A stretch of DNA of 64,000 nucleotides, taken from assembly GCA_022495995.1 (NCBI GenBank), contig JAFEMH010000521.1, positions 558,001-622,000 of the forward strand. Reading direction: 5' to 3'. The DNA comes from Adenophora triphylla var. japonica (Eukaryota; Streptophyta; Magnoliopsida; Asterales; Campanulaceae). Made by a program: the position numbers and the translations under genes. Positions 33,259 to 44,190 of the stretch are shown in pieces. The notes under the pieces are model-generated. The model saw nothing but the letters and a program-made list of their open reading frames with translations. It was not told the origin of the DNA and ran no database searches. Position 1 is the first letter of the stretch. Each line of letters begins with the position of its first letter.

Positions 33259-34635
33259 TTATCAAACTCCCCCACACTAAGCTCTTGCTTGTCCCCAAGC
33301 AAGATTAGGATGAAAAAATGGAGAGGGAGGAAAGAATGCAAAAGATAAAATAACTAGAGTGATCCCTCAGAAAATTTATTGTAGCATGCTTATTGCTTTT
33401 TGAAGATTGCTTCTATCTTTCCATTCATATTTTTCATATCCTTAAAAATTAGTAGAGAGAAGTATTTAGAGGATATTTCAAAGGAGCAAATTGGAGATAA
33501 TAACCTAATATAGCATATATAGGAATTGATAAAGCAAACCATATTAGAAGGATGAATCTTGGATCATAGACTTGGTGCAATAAAAAGCTTCACTCTTTAG
33601 AGTGTTTTTGTAAAAATGACTTTATTGCTTAAAATGTACAAATAAAAGTATGACACTTATTCACAAACTAGAAGTATTCATGGATTTGAATTGCATTTTT
33701 GAATCACAAGGGTGGAAAATGGATGATGGTAGTGGAAAATCTTATCAAGGCTTTAACAATTTATCTTATTTTTGTACGTGTTAAATTTGCAAAAGACATT
33801 AAGTAATTTTCGATCCTTTCAAGTAGGAGACATTGTGGCCGTGAACCCCATGTTCCTAATACTTAGATCAAGAATACTTTGGATAATACTTCCATTTGGC
33901 AAGGAAGCATCGTCGCAGCGAATGTCGTGCCCCGAGTTACTTAGGAAGTAATAAATTTCTTTTTGCTTTTAAGAATTGGTGACTTAGTCACTCTTTAGCA
34001 ATAAGGTAGAATGTTTAGCCTTGATTCAATTAGTGGAAATGGAAAGATGAGATTTTTAACGAAGGGATGTGATTCAAGGGGTGCAAAACAAAATGAATGT
34101 TTCTAATAAGGGAATAAATATCAATAATATTTTGAAATGTACATTTAAAGGAATAAGATTTTTCAAATTTTTTTTCAATAGATAAAAACCAAGTGCTTAA
34201 AGATGATCAATAAGGATTCAATCTAAATAATAAATGCTTTTCTTGACAAAACCCTATATATTGCTATATTAACTTATGAGGGTTTAATTTACTTCCTAAA
34301 AATATCCAATATTTTTCTTTCTATTAATTTATAAGTTTATAGAAAATATGGAAAGAAAGATAAAGGCATTATTCTAGAACAAATAACAAGCATAAGGATT
34401 AATCATATGGATCATCATAGGGATTATTTTATTTTATTTTTAAATACTAGACATGCATACATAAAAAGAAAAATGCAACTAAGTTAAAAAGAAAAAGAAA
34501 ATTTTACACTAGAAAGCATAAAAATTTAAACTAGAAAACATAAAAATTAAAAAGCAAGAAATAAAGATAGGTAGATACCCTCCCCCCCCCACACACTTGA
34601 AATGAATATTGTCCTCAATGTTTCAAGGAACAATG

Positions 34636-35873
34636 TTAATTAGGGGAGGGTAAAGAGAAACTTACTTGGGATGAGTGGTGGGTTTGCCAAGTGTTATTAA
34701 TGAAACTACTCCAATCGGGTCTCCGGTCATGTAGTGCTTTTAGCCTTTGACCGTTTACCTTGAACTCTCCTCGTGCTTCGTTCCCAATTACAACGGCTCC
34801 GTATGGATATAACTTACGTACTTGATATGGCCCCATCCATCTTGATTTTAGCTTTCCTGGAAAAAGCTTTAAATGAGAGTTGAAAAGTAGTACCATGTCT
34901 CCTTCTTTGAAATCTCTTTTTATGATATGTGCATCATGCCATTTCTTTGTCTTTTCCTTGTATAACTTGGCACTTTCGTATGCTTCATATCGGAGTTCTT
35001 AGAGCTCTTATAGCCGAAGCTTCCGTTTTTCACCGGCTTCTGCTAGGTCATAGTTTAGAGCCTTAATTGCCCAATATGTCTTGTGCTCAAGCTCCACCGG
35101 TAAATGACACGGCTTCCCATACACCAAATGGAAAGGAGTTGTTCCGATGGGTGTTTTGAAAGCGGTGCGATAAGCCCACAAAGCATCGTTCAATTTTATT
35201 GACCAATCCTTTCTTGAACTTATTACTGTTTTCTCCAAGATCCATTTTATTTCTTTGTTCGATACTTCCACCTGCCCGCTTGTTTGAGGATGATACCAGG
35301 TGCCCGTTTTATGATGGACTCCGTACTTTTTTAATAAAGCCTCAAATTGGCGGTGTGAAAAATGTGAACCACCATCACTTATGATAACTTTTGGAACCCC
35401 GAACCTTGGAAAAATTATATCTTTGAAAAGCTTCATGATGACTTTTGAGTCGTTAGTTGGAGATGCTATAGCTTTCACCCATTTCGATACATAATCCACC
35501 GCAACTAAAATATAGTTGTTGTTGAAGGACGTTGGAAATGGTCCCATGAAATCAATGCCCCATACATCAAAGATCTCAACCTCTAAAATATTATTAAGAG
35601 GCATTTCATTTCTTCTTGAAATGTTGCCTGTTCTTTGGCAACGATCACAAGAAATAACAAAATTTTGAGAATCTTTGAAGAATGTGGGCCAGATGAAACC
35701 TGATTGAAGAACCTTGGCGGCGGTTTTGGCTGTGCTCGCGTGACCGCCATAAGGAGATGAATGACAATGATGAAGAATGTCATTAATCTCTTCATTAGGT
35801 ACACACCGCCTAATGATTCCATCTGCGCAATGCTTGAAGAGGAGGGGATCTTTCCAAAAATAATATTTAATTT
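34636..35873 (-). pseudogene. Athila-type integrase, copy 2
   Basis: It is collinear with 12228-13465 but better preserved. The core reads [10 protein letters not shown], so the Trp replaced by a stop in copy 1 is intact. IISDGGSHF and [11 protein letters not shown] complete the DDE triad, and the H2C2 finger lies upstream in an open frame. Two TAA codons near 35000-35010 still separate the core from the C-terminal segment with [11 protein letters not shown]. There is no start codon context and no upstream pol. Confidence 0.85.
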
Positions 35874-35908
35874 CTGATAAGAATCTCTTCTATTGTTGAT
35901 AATGCAAT

Positions 35909-37452
35909 GTTCGGTCGAAACCTAACGATTTATTTTAAAATACGCAAGCGCACGGGCTATTGAAATATAGCGGGTGCAAGTACGAGTCGATCCCACAGAA
36001 ACAGGGTTTACTTTGGGAAAAAAAATTTTTTACTACAATTATAAAATAAATTGGGAGAAATAAAGATTGATTTAGGAAAAGAATAGAGCATACAAGGGAA
36101 ATTACTTAAATGAAACTCTTATAAATGAAGCATTCTCGGGATTGGAAATCATTTAGCCAAATATTCATCATATAGTCATGTCTTTGAAAATATAAGTTTT
36201 CATAAAAATCAAGGATGGTACGTTAGGCTTACACTACTTCTCACGATCAAGATAGTAGCGTTGTACCCTTCACTAATTATGCCCTATCTCTTTGAGATTT
36301 CCGTTTATGGTACTCCCGCCCTGTCACAAATGGGCATTCCGGCTTATCTCTAGATAACCATAATTAGTAAGGATCCATTAAGTTTGAAAGTCAATGCACT
36401 TTCCATTTAAGGAACATCCCTAGGCCATTGAACTACTCTCGTGATCAATGAAACCTAGTTTCTTTATATGGTTCCGTCAATTGAGATTCCCCGCTAGGTA
36501 CTTCTCTCGATTGGCTGAATCATACAAGTTGGACGTCTCCAAAATGTAAGTCATTTTGAGATTGATATAAAGAAATTGTTTAGATTAAGATAGAAGACAA
36601 GACTTTTATATAGGAAGATGAATAAAAGGCATTTTGAGTTTCCAACCCCAAGAATATTGGGGATTTACTCACTAGCCATTCTTAACATAAATGCATAAAC
36701 TAAAGATAGAGATAGAAGAACTTATGATTGAAAGAGAGAAAAAGCTATGAATAACTTAAATCTTTTATTGCTTTTGATGCTTCAAAGTACAACTCCAAGA
36801 ACACAAGTTTGATCCTTGAGAAATCTATGAAGTAATTATTGCTAGAGTTTTTGCTATGTAATCACAGGTATTTTGCTATAAAATCTGATATATTTTGACT
36901 GATACAAGTGGCCTTTTAATAGGCATCCTAGGCTAGAGTTGTGTTCCTTCAAAAAGATGTCTTCAAGAGGAACCTTTCCATGAACTGGTACAGAGTGCAC
37001 GGTCGTGCTCTATGGTTTTGCACGGCCGCTCCAGCCTTGGTGCCATTTTTTAATTTGAACTGGCCTTCTTGCACGGCCGCTCCACGGAATGCTGCACGGC
37101 TGCTCTGCCTGGTTTGGCAGGCCACTTTGCTGATTTGGAACCATTTTGGGCCTGGCAGGTGCACGACCGCTCCAGAATACAATGCACGGTCGCTCCTCTT
37201 TTGGCTTTGGACTGAATGTCCATTTTGAAGCTACTTTTCCTTGCCTTATCACCCTTAATGTTCCCAAAGCTTTATTTGTCCATTATTTTCCTTAAAACCT
37301 TTAGAACATGCTAAACTATACCAACAAGTGTAAAATCGAAGATTTGGAATAAATGAAGCTAATTTATACTAATTTATGACAAAAAGAGGAATAAAACTAA
37401 GGAAATTCTTATGAATGAATCGGATAAATGACTATATAATAGTCACTTATCA
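35909..37452 (-). repeat. 5' LTR of the Athila derivative, copy 2
   Basis: It matches 13500-15044, including its two copy-specific extra segments. It ends TTATCA followed by GTGAC at 37453-37457. Confidence 0.9.
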
Positions 37453-38316
37453 GTGACTCGCCAGTATGCTCCGGAATCGGATCCCATGGTTCCTAGGGAT
37501 CCTCGTGTCTTCATGTTGTAGCCTTTGCTTATGGACGGGGAAGAGTTACACCAGTATAGGCTGGGAGTGCCTTTTACTGAGAATGTCCTCGAGGATGCTG
37601 ACTATGACATCTTCTGAAGGATGAAGCTGAGGAGCTCACAAGTGATGGCTAGAGAGGGGGAAGATCCTTCATGTCCAAGAGATCCTCCTATCCTCTGCAC
37701 TCGTTTCGCGTATGAGGGAGTTGGTGGTTCCCGCAGGCGGTTGATGGTCCCAATTCCTAAGAAGGCAAGACCTCGATATCGAGTCGATCCCGGTGCTACT
37801 GTGAGTATCTTGATGATTTCATGTACTGTACTCACTTTCTGCATATGTGCATCTACGTTGTTCTTTTCCATCATTTGACTGTTTCCCTGATTTGCGTGTC
37901 TCTGATGTACCCCTGATTTGACTGTCCAACGTCTGGAGGGAGTGACAGATTTCACCCGGCGACTCCTTGATTACATACGGTGTGGTTCCAGGAGAAGTGC
38001 GGTAATTCATGAGCCTATGCCCTCTAGGCCGTCTGTTGCTAGGGACTCATCTACTTCCACGGCTGGTGGGATAGATGCGGAGCGGAGCCTTGGTCGGTCT
38101 CCTGATTTCCAGGGTGAGACTTCTAGATCGCAGGCCCGTCATTCTTCTAACTCAGGATTTGAGCATGGGGGACCTTCGGGAACACAGGCGCAAGGCCGTC
38201 ATTCTTCGTACAGCGGAGTGGATGAATTCATGAGTTATCTCGTTTCGCCACAGATCTGCATCCTGCGGCAAAGACAGTTTGTTGAGTGCTCGGATGACGA
38301 GCAGGATTCGGAGTAG
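37453..38316 (+). pseudogene. PMD-A 3' exons, copy 2
   Basis: It is collinear with 15045-15903, including the intron near 37799-37898. The acceptor region is altered (TTTGCGTG instead of TTTGCAGG), which would abolish the splice acceptor. The C-terminus is locally rearranged (VSPQICILRQRQ instead of FATDPVAAAQ) before the shared ending FVECSDDEQDSE. Confidence 0.55.
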
Positions 38317-38869
38317 CCCTGTGATATCTTAGATTGCTATGTGTTGCTTATCTCAAACATTGTTTGTATTCGAGATGCCCTTGTTCTGGGGTAAAACTTT
38401 TGTACGTTTTAATATTATCATGATTGATTTTATTTACTTTTGGCATTTAACGGAACCAGATAAGCCAGTAAATTATTCAAAATAAATAATGACAGAAAAT
38501 GCACTGAATAACAGATTTGACCAAGTAAAATTTACTTCTATTATGCACTATTATTATTATTTGCACTGTCGCACGAGCCCGAAATGGATTTGGCATTACA
38601 AAGGGGGATGGTTCACTGGTGTTTGGCTGATTTGGATAGAAGGTGAATAGGGCATATTTTGGAATGGACAAGGGGACATTGATGCAGCAAGGCTGCAGTT
38701 TGACTATGTCAACCTGCAAGACAGGCTGGCCGACCTGTTCTTCAATTTCGACTCCTTTAAATTGTAGTTCAGTTTTGCTGATTTCAGAAATCCCAAGATG
38801 TTTCCATTAATCCTTGAAGCTGGAAATCTATTCTTCCTTTCAAAACTTGAAATTTCTTCATTTTTTTTC

Positions 38870-40350
38870 ATGGCCACGTTTCCGAAGTTGCCTACTCAGA
38901 TGCAAAAGCAAATCATGGATAGGTTCAAGATGTGGGCGAGGTACCATATGAGGCATAACAAAGAATTCTTCAAAAGTTGCTATAGGGTAAAGTCGGTTTG
39001 GGTTTTGAAGGAACTTTCCCCTTACTGGGATCTTATGAGAGCTACTGCTCATTTTTGGGATGTGAGAAGGAATGTGTACAATCACGCCCGCGTTCGAAGA
39101 TTTTTGTGCTATCCTTGGAGGACCTGAGGTGGAGCAGGTTGCACTTCCTTTGATGGGAAGAATGACGACCGTTGAGAAGTTGACGTCTCTTCTTGGCATT
39201 TCTGTCAAAGAATCTTACGGGATATTGATACCTCATACTGACTACACCGACATTTTGGGGATCCCAAATAGGTTCATGAGCGCTGAATGGAGCATTGCTG
39301 CATGGGATGCTTTTGCTCTGTATGTGATAGGCACTCTGTTCATGTTTACGTCATTAGGAGTATGCCATCACAGGGTTCTGGACATGGTGGGACATTGCCG
39401 GGGCGGAGAGGATATCGTGCTCTTGATCTTAGGTGAGACCTTTCATAGCATTGATCGAATGGCGATGGTAGCCGGTACATGTGGGGAGGAAGTCCCGCTC
39501 TGCTTACTATGTGGTTGAGGGAGAGGCTGCAAGTTATGCCCGAGGTTCCAATGACGTATGATACTTGGTTCTTCTTTCGGCGACCCTTGGAGATAGAAGG
39601 CAGTCAGGCTGACTGGGAACTTTGGATGGCAAAACTTCTCACACATCATTTGTGATCGTGGGTTCCTCATTGGAAACTGCAGACGTGTTAGACTATTCAG
39701 GATGGTCTTCTCATTGTCAGAGTTTCGGGGCTTTCTCGTTCTTCTTCCTATATTTCGTCTTTGGTCTTACAGCAGTTTGGGATGGAGCAGGTTCCTTTGA
39801 TGGGTTTGAGTGATGCTGCTACACTTGAGGTGGGATCACTCTCCATGGATGATCCTTCGACGTTCTTGCTTCTCATGCGGTTATGGCAATATTCATCTTT
39901 TCCATTTAGGGTTCTCTTTCACCAGAGAGGGAGCACTATTCTGTCCACTGGCTACTTGAACTGGTATGAGGAATGTATGGGGGAGACACAAATGGCACTT
40001 TTGTGGAGGTGAAGTGAGCTTTTGGTCTTAACCGCCGTGATAGCTCAACTTTGAGGAGGGCCAAAGCAAAGGCTAACCCTCAAGATAGTACGGGGGATGA
40101 CATGGGAAACTATAAGGTCAATGCGAGCTGATTGGCAGATATGAGCACAGATATGATGGCTCGAAGAGAGGCAGCTCGTAGTAGAGTTAGGGAAAGGGCT
40201 GCATTAGCGATAACGGGTTTGACAGAGGCGTCGGGAAGAATCTCAGAGTCTGGCAGGAGAATGACAGGGATAGTTCCTGTGAAAGCAAAGAATACCCATC
40301 CCGAAAAAGGGAAGGGAAGGAAAGATGAAGGACCAAGCACAAGCGGCTAG
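38870..40350 (+). pseudogene. PMD-B: DUF7745/plant-mobile-domain-like gene, full length but frameshifted
   Basis: This is the longer copy of the gene truncated at 16457. After the shared N-terminal part (AHFWD, FEDFCAILGG) it continues through YDTWFF and a stretch with stops near 39655-39690. It then has SSLVLQQFGMEQVPLMGLSD, the characteristic RQFG/MEQ block of DUF7745 proteins, then TILSTGYLNWYEECMG. After another stop comes a basic tail (ARREAARSRVRERAAL) ending KGRKDEGPSTSG at 40350. It lies antisense to and tail-to-tail with integrase (about 430 bp gap), the position where Tat-lineage elements are known to carry extra antisense ORFs. At least four disruptions make it a pseudogene. Confidence 0.6.
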
Positions 40351-40779
40351 ATTGACCTTGTAGTACGGAGTATCCACCCACTGTCATTGCAGACACATTA
40401 GGTTTAATTAAGTTTTTTTAATTTTTCTTTGCAAGTATGTAGTAAGTCGAGAGTAGACCGTGATTGAACTCATCAAAAAGTGTTTTAACTGTTATGAATT
40501 TGTGGGTTAATTTAAGAGTTTTTTGAGACACAAGTGATTGGTGCCGAATTTGGAATTTTATTTTTTTTAGACCGAACCAATAATGGCTGCCTACGTTCCC
40601 CTTTTACAAATGGACTAAGGGGCTCAGGTCATCGTAGTTCGACTCTTTTGAGAGAGGGAAAAATAGAAGTGGGGTAAATAGTGCAACCCTAATTTTTACC
40701 TAGACCATTTTGAGGATGTGTCTAGTTGGGTATTACTCTTTTAGCACTTTGATTTTACTGTTTCGGGAATAGGGGGAAA
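40351..40779. other. Spacer between PMD-B and integrase
   Basis: This is non-coding AT-rich sequence downstream of both convergent genes, with no recognisable motif. Confidence 0.5.
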
Positions 40780-41997
40780 GAGAGTTGACTCAATTTCTTC
40801 CTCAAACGAAGCATATGCGGAGCTTGCTTCCGTTTACAGGGTTGACGAAAGGGCTTCCATCCAAATCGGCTAACTTCATTGCTCCTCGTGAGAAGATCTC
40901 CTGTACCATGAACGGGCCTATCCAGGTAGGTTCCCACTTTCCAAGGGGATTAGTCTATGTAGGAGGATTTTCTTTAAGCACTAAGTCACCTTCTCTGATG
41001 TCTCAGTTCTTGACTTTTTTATCAAACGCTCGGGCCATTCGGCTTTGGTAAGAATGAGTATTTTCCACGACTTTCAATCTTCGTTCATCGAGTAGAGCCA
41101 GTTCGTCATGACGGCTTTGGAGCCATTCAACTTCGTTGATCCCATTTTCCAATAGGACTCGTAGGGAGGGGATTTCTAGTTCAACTTGTAACATTGCCTC
41201 CATTCCATAGGTTAGTGCAAAAGGAATTTCTCTACTGGCGGTTCTGACTGATGTTCGGTATCCCCAAAGTGCCAAATGTAGCTTTTCGGGCCAATCCCAT
41301 CCTTGTACGACCATTTTTTTTATTATGCCATCTTTTTTATTATCCTTGCAAGAGTCTTGTTTTCTGCCTCTACTGCGCCGTTAGTCTGTGGTCTGTAGAG
41401 AGAAGACTTGTGGCGTGTAACTCTGAACTCGGTTAGCAGCTGGTCGCAATCTCCTTCAAAATGGGTCCCGTTATCGGATATGATCTCGTTGGGCACTCCG
41501 TATCTGGACATGATGTTTTCCTTGATGAACTCGGCCACCTTCTTGGAATTCAGTACTTTGTAGGATTTGGCTTCTACCCATTTGGTGAAGTAGTCGACAG
41601 CCACTAATATGAACTCGTGGTCGTTGCTTCCGGGGTGAGTAATTTTTCCAATGACGTTGATTCCCCATGTGGCGAAAGGCCATGGCGTAGTCATACAATA
41701 GAGCTCGTGAGGAGGAATATGATTGAGGTTGGAAAAACATTGGCACTTGTCACAGCTTCTGATGAACTAGATGCAGTCTATTTCCATTGATATCCAATAG
41801 TAGCCCATACGGATGATGATTTGCGTCAATGCTCGGGCGTTCATGTGGAGGCCGCAGGCTTCGTTGTGAATTTCGTTCATCAACTCAACGGCTTTTTCTT
41901 TGCTTACACATCGAAGAAGTGGTCCTTGGTGACGTTTCTTGTATAACATGCCTCCCAAAATGACGAAGTGGGATGCTAGGCATTTTAGAGCCACCAT
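40780..41997 (-). pseudogene. Integrase of the giant element
   Basis: From the right, the zinc-binding segment reads EIHNEACGLH...CDKCQC, interrupted by a stop near 41770. The catalytic core follows: WGINVIGKI carries Asn (codon 41656-41658, AAC) where the first catalytic Asp is expected, IISDNGTHFEGD has the second Asp, and TNGAVEAENKTL has the Glu. The GYRTSVRTASREIPFALTYG block is separated from the core by a stop, and a stop after FDKKVKN precedes the C-terminal GDLVLKENPP...WEPTWIGPF. The core type with TNGAVEAENK is typical of Tat/Ogre. The loss of Asp plus the stops means it is inactive. Confidence 0.85.
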
Positions 41998-42147
41998 GCT
42001 TTTGGCTTTGATGCCTTCTTTGTAGTTTTCGTCTTTGTTCGTGAAAGAGGCTTCTCCACTTTTGAGGTACTGGTATACTTGGTTTTACCAGGGTTCGTCG
42101 ATCGGTTCATGTTCAACTTCAATCTCACAATAATAGGATAGGGTCTC

Positions 42148-42790
42148 TCATCTCCCTACTCTGAATGGCTTTACTAATTTCCCATCTGGAATTTCAACGA
42201 GAGAGGCTAGAGTGGCCAAGGCATCGGCGAAGCGGTTCCTATCTCTCGACAAGTAGTGGAAAGAGATTTCCTTGAATTGAGCGATGAGCTCTTCCATGTA
42301 TGCATGGTACTTCTGGAGACCATGGTCTATCATCTTCCATTTGTTGGACACCTGATTGAATGGCTTTACTGATTTCCCCTCTGGAATTTCAACGAGAGAG
42401 GCTAGAGTGGCCAAGGCATCGGCGAAGCGGTTCCTGTCTCTTGACAAGTAGTGGATAGAGTTTTCCTTGAATTGAGCGATGAGCTCTTCCATGTATACAT
42501 GGTACTTCTGGAGACCATGGTCTATCATCTTCCATCTGTTGGACACCTGATTGATGATCAGTGCGAAGTCTCCGTATACGTCCAATTCTTTGATGTTGCG
42601 CTCAAGAGCGGCTTCCAAACCGGCTACGCATGCTTCATATTCTACAGCGTTGTTGGTTACTTCGAAATTCAACTTTATGGCTATGGGAGTGTGCTCATCT
42701 TTTGGATCGACCAGGAGCATTCCAATACCATTTCCTTTCTTGTTGGCTGCCCCATCGAAGAAGAGTTGCCAGCGATTTCACTGTCGAGCG
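42148..42790 (-). pseudogene. Second (archaeal-type) RNase H with internal in-frame duplication
   Basis: The Tat lineage carries an additional RNase H after RT-RNase H. Here catalytic positions appear as FFDGAANKKGNG (Asp), NNAVEYEACVAGLEAAL (Glu) and LDVYGDFALIINQV (Asp). SRDRNRFADALATLASL (Asp) then follows and is present twice. The 65-residue segment from NQVSN to VKPF is repeated in tandem (42161-42355 and 42356-42550), in frame, about 93 % identical. A frameshift and TGA lie just upstream of FFDG. The duplication adds a second copy of the last catalytic helix; whether the ancestor was functional with it is unknown. Confidence 0.8.
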
Positions 42791-42869
42791 AAAAGATTCC
42801 GTCATCGAGAAATTGTGGATCGGGACCCTTGAGTTCGTTGCTTGGGAAATCTGCCAGTTGATCTACCAT

Positions 42870-44190
42870 TACTCGACCCTTCGTTGATTTCCTGGTCATG
42901 TATTTGATGTCGAACTCAGCCAGAAAGAATGACAACTTGGCTAGTCTCATTGATAATGATGGCTTATTGAAGAGATATTTGACTGGGTCCATCTTGGAGA
43001 CCAGATGTACTGAGTGGGATTACATATAGTGTTTTAGCTTTTCGACTACCCATACCAAGGCGGTACAATTTTTCTCTAAGGCTGAGAAGTTGAGTTCACT
43101 TCCTTGAATTTTTCAGCTCACGAAGTAGATTGCATTCTCAACTTTTGAATCCTTCTTCTCTTGTGCCAGCATAGCCCCAATTGACGTATCAGTCATGGTC
43201 TGGTACAGGAGGAGTGGATTATCTTCATGCGGTGGGCATAGGATCGGGGGATTTACCAAGTACGTCTTGATTTTCTCAAAAGCATCTTGGCATTCGGCGT
43301 TCCATTCGATATCAGCATTTTTTTCATTAGCTTGAATATTGGCTCGCAGAGAGATGTCAGCTGGTTGATAAAGCGGCTGATGTATTCAAGTCTTACCATG
43401 AAACTTTTCACTTCTATCAGTGTTCACGGTGGTTTCATGTCAATGATGGCCTTAATTTTCGGGAGGTCGACTTCGACGCCTCTTTCTGTGACCATGTACC
43501 CTAGTACTTTGCCTCATTTTATGCCGAAAGTACACTTTGCAGGGTTCAGTCTCATGGAGTGCTCTCTGAGTCGATTGAAGAACTTCCTCAAGTGTATCAT
43601 GTGTTGCATGTCAGATCCTTTGGAGTGTATGATCATATCGTCTACGTACACTTCGATCTCTTTATGGATCATGTCATGAAAGAGGGCAGTTGCAGTCCTT
43701 TAATAGGTAGCCCCGGCATTCTTTAAACCAAATGGCATGACCGTATAACAGTATGTTCCCCATGGAGTGGTGAAGGCTGTCTTGGCCTGATCATCTTTGG
43801 ACATCTTGATCTGGTTGTATCCGGCAAAACCTTCTACAAAGGATTTTACTTCGAAATTGGTCGTGGTGTCGACCAGAATATCGATGTTTGGCAGCGGGAA
43901 ATCGTCCTTCGAGCTGGCTTTATTGAGGTCTAGGAAGTCTACGCAGCATCTGACCTTTCTATTAGCCTTGGTGACTGTCACGATGTTGGAGAGCGAAGTC
44001 AGGTACTCGATCACTCTAATGAAGCCGGGGCAGAGCATCTTCTCAATTTCTTCCTTTACTTGCAGGGCCCATTCCAGCTTGATCTTGCGTAGTTTCTGCT
44101 TGACGGTCTTGGCTTTGGGATCCAGAGGGATTCAGTGTTCCACGATGGAGGGGTCGAGCCCTGCCATGTCTTGGTATGACCAGGCAAACA
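42870..44190 (-). pseudogene. Reverse transcriptase and RNase H-like connection
   Basis: From the right, the entry block reads DMAGLDPSIVEH, then a stop. RT motifs follow: VRCCVDFLDLNKASSKDDFP (with DDFPLPNID), FVEGFAGYNQIKMSKDDQ and WGTYCYTVMPFGLKNAGATY followed by a stop. The catalytic box YVDDMI lies at about 43633-43650. The connection/RNase H-like part reads AKLSFFLAEFDIKYMTRKS and ends near 42870. At least five stops or shifts break it. The motif order and sequence are standard for Ty3/Gypsy RT of the Tat clade. Confidence 0.85.

Larger units (their letters stand above)
33259..37452 (-). mobile_element. Athila derivative, copy 2 (left LTR deleted)
   Basis: It is the same insertion as 9365-15044, ending TTATCA plus GTGAC at 37453. 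The internal region 33265-35908 and right LTR 35909-37452 are present. The left LTR is reduced to its last few bases by the 2197-bp deletion. Confidence 0.9.

Noticed and set aside
9365..37452. Idea that the two Athila derivatives are independent insertions
   Set aside because: They share the same insertion site in PMD-A, the same GTGAC flank and the same internal deletion, so they are one insertion duplicated with its host.
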